39,071 nt of DNA from Bacteroidota bacterium. Lineage in GTDB: Bacteria > Bacteroidota > Bacteroidia > Chitinophagales > Saprospiraceae. The notes below the pieces were generated by a model. It worked only from the letters and a program-made list of their open reading frames with translations, did not search any database and had not been told where the DNA came from. The stretch's first letter is position 1, and each line of letters begins with the position of its first letter. Shown piece after piece: positions 35,101 through 39,071 of the stretch. The position numbers and the translations under genes are program-made. The stretch is taken from assembly GCA_963169455.1 (NCBI GenBank), contig CAUJDW010000081.1, forward strand, positions 1 through 39,071, in the 5' to 3' direction.

Positions 35101-37955
35101 GTCGAACCCGTGCCGGTATAAGCGCTCGGGCCCGTCCAGTTGTAAACAAATGGCCCGCCGGCGCCGCCGCTGGCCGACACGCTGATCGCGCCGGTCATCC
35201 CCCCAAAGCAGTTGACATTCGTGATCGTCGGCGTGCCGATTGCTGGAGGCTGAACGGCAGAGATCTGTATGGTGCCTTCTTCCCCGTTGAAGGGGATAAT
35301 GTCCTGGTTGCTGTCGGAAACCTCGATAGGCGTGATCGCGCTGGAGAAAGTGATATCCGAGGTCTGCCCGTCCTGGCCTATGGCCGTGAAGCAAATATCG
35401 AAAAGCACGGCTCCGTTGGGCAGGTCAACGCCTTCCAGGGAAAGGTTGAAGTAGTTCATCGTAACGAAACCCGGAGATGGCGTGCCGAAATGCGTGGCAA
35501 CTGCAAATCCGGGCAGGTTGGGGTTCAGGTTCGTCACCTGCTGGAACTGCAACTGGCTGGTATTGTAGTTGATCGTGAAGGCCAGGCCTACCACGTCAAT
35601 GAAATTCAGCACCGTCACGGGCACGCAGAACTGGTCGCCCGGTTCGACTACCTTGTCCTGAATGGTCAGCAGGAAGCCGTCGAATGCCGGGTTGATGCAA
35701 ACCGTGCCGGGGTCGCCGTCGAAAGTGAGGGCCTCGCCGGCGCCGTTCAGAAACTCGATGGGCGTAGGGCTGTTGGCGAATACGACATCCGAGCAGGTTC
35801 CGTCCTGCCCGATGGGGCTGAAACAAATATCGAAGAGCTTGGCGTTATTGGGCAAGTCCACGCCGGCCGTTCCATCCCAGTTGACCGTTATGATGCCCGG
35901 CTGGGGCGTGCCAAAAGAAGCGCCGATCGTGAAGCCCGGCAGGTTGCCGTTGAGGTTGGTCACGCTCTGGAATTCCAGTTGGGTTTCATCGTATTCGATG
36001 GTGAAGGACATGTTCTTCACACCCAGGAAATTATTGGCCCGCACCGGCAGGCAGAAGCCCTGCCCGAGGTCGACCGTTGCGCCTCCGATGGTGAGGTTGA
36101 CCTGGCCCGGCGTTACATTGCCGACGCAGATCGTACCCGTCTGGCTGTTAAAGGGAATGATCTCCTGGTTGCTATCCGATATTTCGATCTGGGTGATATC
36201 ACTGGTAAAGGTAATATCCGAACAGCTGCCATCCTGGCCAAGAGCCTGGAAGCAGAGTTCGAACAACACGGCATTGTCGGGCAGGTCGATACCCTCCAGG
36301 CTGAGGTTGAAATAGTTGACGGTAATGAAACCGGGGCTCAGGCCCGAGTTGGGCGTACCGATGTTCGCGTCGATGGAGAAGCCCGGCAGGTTGGGGTTGA
36401 GGTTCGTCACCTGCTGGAACTGCAGGTGCGCGGGGTTGTAGTTCATGGTGAAGGCCATGCCTACCACATCCGTGAAATTTTCAGCGGTCACCTTCACGCA
36501 GAACTGCTCGCCGGCAGCCACGTTTTTATCCTCCACCGTCAGGCGGAAGCCGTCGAAAGTGCCGTTGATGGTAATCGTTCCTTCTTCGCCGTTAAATGGA
36601 ATGATCTCCTGGTTGCTGTCCGATATTTCAATAGCAGTGATCGCACTGGAGAAGGTAATGTCGGTCGTAGAACCCCCACCGCCGGTTGCGACGAAACAGA
36701 GTTCGAAGAGCACCGCGCCATTGGGCAGGTCGATGCCCTCCAGGCTGAGGTTGAAATAGTTGACGGTGATGAAACCGGGGTTGAGGCCCGAGTTGGGCGT
36801 ACCGATATTCGCATCGACGGAGAAGCCCGGCAGGTTGGGGTTTAGGTTCGTCACCTGCTGGAACTGCAACTTCGCCGGGTCGTAGTTGATGGTGAAGGCC
36901 ATGCCCACCACGTCGAGGAAATTATCCGCCGTGACCGGCACGCAGAAGCTTTCACCGTTGTCCACAGTAGCATCGGCGATCGTCAGCAGAAAATCCGTGT
37001 TGTTATTCACGGGGTTAACCGTCACGGAGCCGTTCTGGCCGTCAAAGTCTACATCGGCATTGTTCTTGTCTTTGACGCTGATGGCCAGAGGGGTATTGGT
37101 GAAGGTGACCGGGGTGTTGCCGGCCTGCAGGCCATTGAAACAGAGCCTGAAAATGGTGGTCTGGTCGGGTACGGTTATCCCGTTGACGTTTGTCGTCGAC
37201 CAGTTCATCGTGATCTGCCCGGGGGTGCTGGTGTTGAAGTTGTTCAGTTGCAGGCCGCTCAGGTTCAGGTTCTGAATGGATGCAAACTGCAGGTTGGCCG
37301 CGTTGTAGTTGATGCTCAACTGCACGCTCTTGATATCTGTAAAATCGGACACCTTGACGTCCAGGCAGACCTGCTGGCCCACCTGCACCACACCATTGCC
37401 CATGGTGAACTGTACAGTCGGCGTAGCCGTGCCCCCTCCTACCGTGACATTAGCATTCTGCGGGTTCAGTTCGACATCCACAAAGCTGCAGTTAAGCACT
37501 TCTATGGAAGGCACCGGCGGTGCGGCAAAGGCGACCGTAGAGTTGCCGTTGGCCTTGGCCCGCAACCGAAAGGAAAAGGCCACGGTGCCGTTTGGCCTGG
37601 TAATGCAGGAGAAACTGGGGTGGAACCAGGACACGCCCAACTGGCCGGGAGGCACGTTGCCGCCCGGCACGCTGAACGAGCCGTTATTCCCCGCAGTCAG
37701 GCCCGGAAAACCGGAAGCCATGTCGCTGTTTACATAGGAAATATCCACAAACTCCAGAACAGAAGGGTTCCAGTTGATGCCGAACTGGAAGGTCACGAGA
37801 TTGGTAAAGTTGCTGACTTCTACGTCGAACTCTATTACATCGTTGACTTGTGCATTGGCCGTTTGTGGAGTAATCGTAAAGGTAGGCTGCTGAGCTGATA
37901 GCTGCCATACGCAGCATAACAGCCCGATGATCAGGCTTGTAAAAATTTTATCCAT
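32103..37955 (-). CDS. Giant SprB-like surface adhesin with cohesin-like modules and type B T9SS sorting domain
   Basis: A 1950-residue exported protein. Signal peptide MDKIFTSLIIGLLCCVWQLSAQ. Six cohesin-like modules fill about residues 24-900 (third to sixth starting near 322, 472, 620 and 762; core FCVPVTxxNFxDVVGMAFTINY ... LQFQQVTNLNPNLPGF). About twelve SprB-type repeats follow (about 905-1850; core CFGxxxGxIxxxxxGGxxPYxYxWxxG ... LxAGxYxVTVTDxxGC). A gliding-motility-type C-terminal domain lies at about 1863-1950 (ITPDGNGTNDQF ... IYNRWGQLVFEADNY). Type B sorting domains depend on a PorP/SprF partner, which is the next gene. In Flavobacterium SprB is the mobile gliding adhesin; the six cohesin-like modules are an addition not found in SprB itself. 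It probably serves adhesion or gliding. Confidence 0.93.
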   Translation of the reverse strand: MDKIFTSLIIGLLCCVWQLSAQQPTFTITPQTANAQVNDVIEFDVEVSNFTNLVTFQFGINWNPSVLEFVDISYVNSDMASGFPGLTAGNNGSFSVPGGNVPPGQLGVSWFHPSFSCITRPNGTVAFSFRLRAKANGNSTVAFAAPPVPSIEVLNCSFVDVELNPQNANVTVGGGTATPTVQFTMGNGVVQVGQQVCLDVKVSDFTDIKSVQLSINYNAANLQFASIQNLNLSGLQLNNFNTSTPGQITMNWSTTNVNGITVPDQTTIFRLCFNGLQAGNTPVTFTNTPLAISVKDKNNADVDFDGQNGSVTVNPVNNNTDFLLTIADATVDNGESFCVPVTADNFLDVVGMAFTINYDPAKLQFQQVTNLNPNLPGFSVDANIGTPNSGLNPGFITVNYFNLSLEGIDLPNGAVLFELCFVATGGGGSTTDITFSSAITAIEISDSNQEIIPFNGEEGTITINGTFDGFRLTVEDKNVAAGEQFCVKVTAENFTDVVGMAFTMNYNPAHLQFQQVTNLNPNLPGFSIDANIGTPNSGLSPGFITVNYFNLSLEGIDLPDNAVLFELCFQALGQDGSCSDITFTSDITQIEISDSNQEIIPFNSQTGTICVGNVTPGQVNLTIGGATVDLGQGFCLPVRANNFLGVKNMSFTIEYDETQLEFQSVTNLNGNLPGFTIGASFGTPQPGIITVNWDGTAGVDLPNNAKLFDICFSPIGQDGTCSDVVFANSPTPIEFLNGAGEALTFDGDPGTVCINPAFDGFLLTIQDKVVEPGDQFCVPVTVLNFIDVVGLAFTINYNTSQLQFQQVTNLNPNLPGFAVATHFGTPSPGFVTMNYFNLSLEGVDLPNGAVLFDICFTAIGQDGQTSDITFSSAITPIEVSDSNQDIIPFNGEEGTIQISAVQPPAIGTPTITNVNCFGGMTGAISVSASGGAGGPFVYNWTGPSAYTGTGSTISNLRAGTYNLTVTDQGSSLTSTASYTVTQPAAALTVMASPVAPSCNGGSDGAISLNVSGGTPGYTFAWTGGVPAVEDPTGLTAGSYTVTVTDSRGCTQTQTATVPAGTGSPINISAQVTNVACFGENTGSISLVVTGAQGGVSYFWTPNTLAGSAPSGLPAGNYSVTVYDDGGCSRTQSFTVTGPSSMLAVQSITPLPIMNMNDGAVNISVTGGQSPYTYQWAGPNNYSAVTEDIANLSNPGQYCVTVTDGRGCQRTACAMVIRPLRIADADITDVCFGESDGSISVTVAGGQPPYVYNWSVPTSSGPGLVNLPGGTYFLTVTDGNNEQITVDFEVEESPEIVLATTFVPVLDDPANCNGSIALNASGGTGQLSYNWDSGQSGGSISNLCTDTYCVTITDQMGCSKDTCFTMFFAEPMTAPTISSSNTKCWDTDDGSITVGINGGVPPFTIQLTDQGGNALPPVTTSNSSYTVNNLAAGTYTVAITDLLGATQSQAGVTIANPNILAASFADYQHAAFGQCNGMIQLSVSGGTGAYTVNWSNGGGAGQTVSNLCGDNFYRATVTDANGCSITMVDSLFINIFDVEVISVTGAECPGDPEGVVELEVSGGDPGYTYLWMNQSGNIVSQVEDPANLVPGVYTVMVSEPSGNVWSQQITIEAASQLAVVTTVESNFNGFDVSCFDAADGQVRATASGSSGYLYEWIRVSDNVLVGSGAVLSGASAGAYLLQVSDAEGCLLSEEVVLEAPSEIVLNGNIKDITCHGGEDGSILVAVTGGIPGFGYNFVWDNGEFDNRRSQLRGGDYSVTVIDANNCEVEATFTVVDPAPLSITFNLEPATEGCNGAVQAVVEGGTEPLQYNWVNIDGVLNSSTVANLCPGEYFLQVTDANRCLSGLVTAVVQDRRFPCLEERVVITPDGNGTNDQFIIFCVGDYPDNHLEIYNRWGQLVFEADNYDNTWEGTTPDGQPLPEGPYYYILEYKDPDGNLIQQQGSMTILRDDN
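36100..36930. repeat. Near-identical tandem cohesin-module DNA repeats (period about 430-450 bp)
   Basis: The segments around 36150-36440 and 36585-36880 match almost base for base over long stretches (for example the parts encoding VLFELCF, SLEGIDLP and QFQQVTNLNPNLPGF); a third, more diverged copy lies at 35290-35560. This points to recent duplication or gene conversion of modules 3, 4 and 6. Confidence 0.85.
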
Positions 37956-37997
37956 CGTGCTCGGAATTTGGGATGTTAAACGAATAAAATGTCCTTC

Positions 37998-38783
37998 CTA
38001 TAATGCAACTAGTTTTTGCGTTATTAAAAAGTCTTCCGACTGAATTTTCAACAGATAAACGCCCTTCCGGGAGAAGATGTCCTTTGAAAGATCAAGGGCT
38101 TTCGGCCCGATGGGGAAATAGCCCCGTTCCTCAAACAGCAGCCGCCCGTCCGGTGCATATACTCCGATGCTCGCAAAGGTTGCACGCCGGAAATCGAGCT
38201 GCACCTGCGCCTGCTGCCGGAAAGGGTTGGGAGCACAAGCGGCATGCACCCATTCAGACGCCTCCGGGGTGAAAAGGCCACTGGTTCCTTCGATTATTAT
38301 ATTGCCTTCGTGGAATTCAACATTAAGTACATTTTCAGCGGTATCCGCCACTTCTACCGCTGTGGGCGTCCCGCCAAAACCAAGGAGGTATTCGCCGCTT
38401 TCCTCCCGGATGGTTTTAAACCGCAGCGAAAACAGCGCGGCGCTGTCCGCCAGCGTTACCCCTGCCAGTGTGAAGTCAAGCCAGGAAAATCCCAGTTTGC
38501 CCATCACCGGCTGCCCGAAATGGTCGAGCGGATAATCCAGAAATGCCGGGTTCAGGTTTGCCGTACCCAAGAACTGAAATGCAGTGGAATCCCAGGATAC
38601 ACTGAACTGGCAGGCAAGGATGTTTTCAAAACTGACGCCTTTGATATCGACTGTGAATTCTTCGTCCGGCTGGACTATATGGTTGGTAGCGAAGATGGAA
38701 ACCTGCGCGCTGGAAAAGGTAGGAAGTATAGCAAAAAGCGCAACTGCCAGGGCAACCCTTACAGTGTAAGTGTTTAGTGTCAT
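37998..38783 (-). CDS. Small T9SS-secreted protein with one cohesin-like domain
   Basis: A 261-residue exported protein. Signal peptide at residues 1-26 (VALAVALFAILPTFSSAQ). Residues about 27-165 form a cohesin-like beta-sandwich (FTVDIKGVSFENILACQFSVSWDSTAFQFLGTANLNP), close in pattern to the modules of the SprB-like protein. The rest is a type A T9SS sorting domain (ACAPNPFRQQAQVQLDF ... KGVYLLKIQSEDFLITQKLVAL). It lies 42 bases upstream of the SprB-like gene on the same strand, so I take it as the first gene of the operon. As a one-module protein it may decorate, or compete with, the six-module adhesin. No dockerin is present in it. Confidence 0.85.
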   Translation of the reverse strand: MTLNTYTVRVALAVALFAILPTFSSAQVSIFATNHIVQPDEEFTVDIKGVSFENILACQFSVSWDSTAFQFLGTANLNPAFLDYPLDHFGQPVMGKLGFSWLDFTLAGVTLADSAALFSLRFKTIREESGEYLLGFGGTPTAVEVADTAENVLNVEFHEGNIIIEGTSGLFTPEASEWVHAACAPNPFRQQAQVQLDFRRATFASIGVYAPDGRLLFEERGYFPIGPKALDLSKDIFSRKGVYLLKIQSEDFLITQKLVAL

Positions 38784-38872
38784 GGGATCATGGGATTACT
38801 GATTCTAATTGGCTGCCAAGGTAGCAAAAAAAGTGTATAAAGGAAAGGCAGCCTTTAAAGAATTTGTCCGAT

Positions 38873-38914
38873 TAAAAAAAAAGATGGAGTGGCCCCCATC
38901 GCGGGAACCACTCC
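38873..38914 (-). terminator. Terminator of the gene at the right edge
   Basis: On the minus strand a GGAGTGG/CCACTCC stem (38908-38914 with 38886-38892), extended by AGAT pairing with a bulge, runs into ten Ts. It lies 19 bases after the stop codon at 38933-38935, separating that gene from the operon that starts at 38783. Confidence 0.8.
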
Positions 38915-38932
38915 TATCTGTTTTATTTATGG

Positions 38933-39071
38933 TTATTCTACAACAACCATCTTCTTGGTAGCCGTGAACTCAGCCGTTGCCACGGTGTAGGTCAGTACGC
39001 CTGCCGGCAGGCCGTTGCCGCTTACAACCACCTGGTTGTAACCTTTAACGCCGTCCATGCGGACAAGCTTC
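38933..39071 (-). CDS. C-terminal end of another T9SS-sorted protein (partial)
   Basis: The last 45 residues of a protein whose start lies beyond the window: GYNQVVVSGNGLPAGVLTYTV then ATKKMVVVE and TAA. The pattern (LPAGxLxYxV ... TKKMVV) is that of the last strands of a type A T9SS sorting domain. Nothing can be said of the rest of the protein. Confidence 0.8.
   Translation of the reverse strand, partial: KLVRMDGVKGYNQVVVSGNGLPAGVLTYTVATAEFTATKKMVVVE

Noticed and set aside
35490-36845. 451-codon plus-strand frame over the cohesin modules
   Set aside because: It is antisense to repeated, domain-rich coding DNA and simply inherits the repeats.

Overview
The window looks like chromosomal DNA of a GC-rich Bacteroidota, most likely of the Saprospiria type (Lewinella/Phaeodactylibacter-like). 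Several proteins end in type IX secretion (T9SS) sorting domains, there is an SprB-like adhesin next to a PorP/SprF gene, Shine-Dalgarno sequences are mostly weak, and several starts are preceded by the Bacteroidota -7 element TAnnTTTG. The species assignment is inference. I saw no tRNA, rRNA, CRISPR array, transposase or phage genes.

Layout. 1-6.4 kb is central metabolism: the tail of an unidentified gene, a Tat-exported sugar isomerase-like TIM barrel, a two-subunit 2-oxoacid:ferredoxin oxidoreductase (korA-korB, minus strand), and, divergently, a di-haem cytochrome c peroxidase/MauG protein with a T9SS tail and a DUF998-like membrane protein. 6.6-8.1 kb is a CstB-like persulfide dioxygenase/rhodanese fusion closed by a strong terminator. 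8.2-13.0 kb is a visibly AT-rich island: a 1407-residue STAND NTPase with the GxGGTT P-loop and domain order of animal SAMD9 (DUF4145-like, Rossmann-like, STAND, helical, C-terminal cold-shock/OB fold), facing a small three-helix membrane protein. The latter is the second gene of a pair whose first gene encodes an effector-associated-domain (EAD11-like) membrane protein. I regard these three genes as a candidate, not clearly described, biological-conflict locus.

14.6-24.9 kb holds lepA, an orphan RskA-type anti-sigma factor without a neighbouring sigma gene, an NlpC/P60-like cysteine peptidase, a GNAT acetyltransferase, a two-gene unit of unknown function (an 1110-residue protein with a long internal repeat plus a lipoprotein), and a YraN-family protein. 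Two copies of a miniature inverted-repeat element with apparent target-site duplications lie in this part.

25.6-39.1 kb is a minus-strand cell-surface region: a 1315-residue HYR/dockerin/cohesin protein with a T9SS tail, then a likely operon of a small cohesin-like T9SS protein, a 1950-residue SprB-like adhesin (six cohesin-like modules, about twelve SprB repeats, type B sorting domain), and its PorP/SprF partner. The window ends inside another T9SS-sorted protein. The 1.5 kb between the two blocks is non-coding and contains duplicated terminator modules, two sigma-54-like promoter matches and a 40-bp tandem repeat. Cohesin-like and dockerin modules encoded side by side suggest an extracellular assembly anchored by T9SS.
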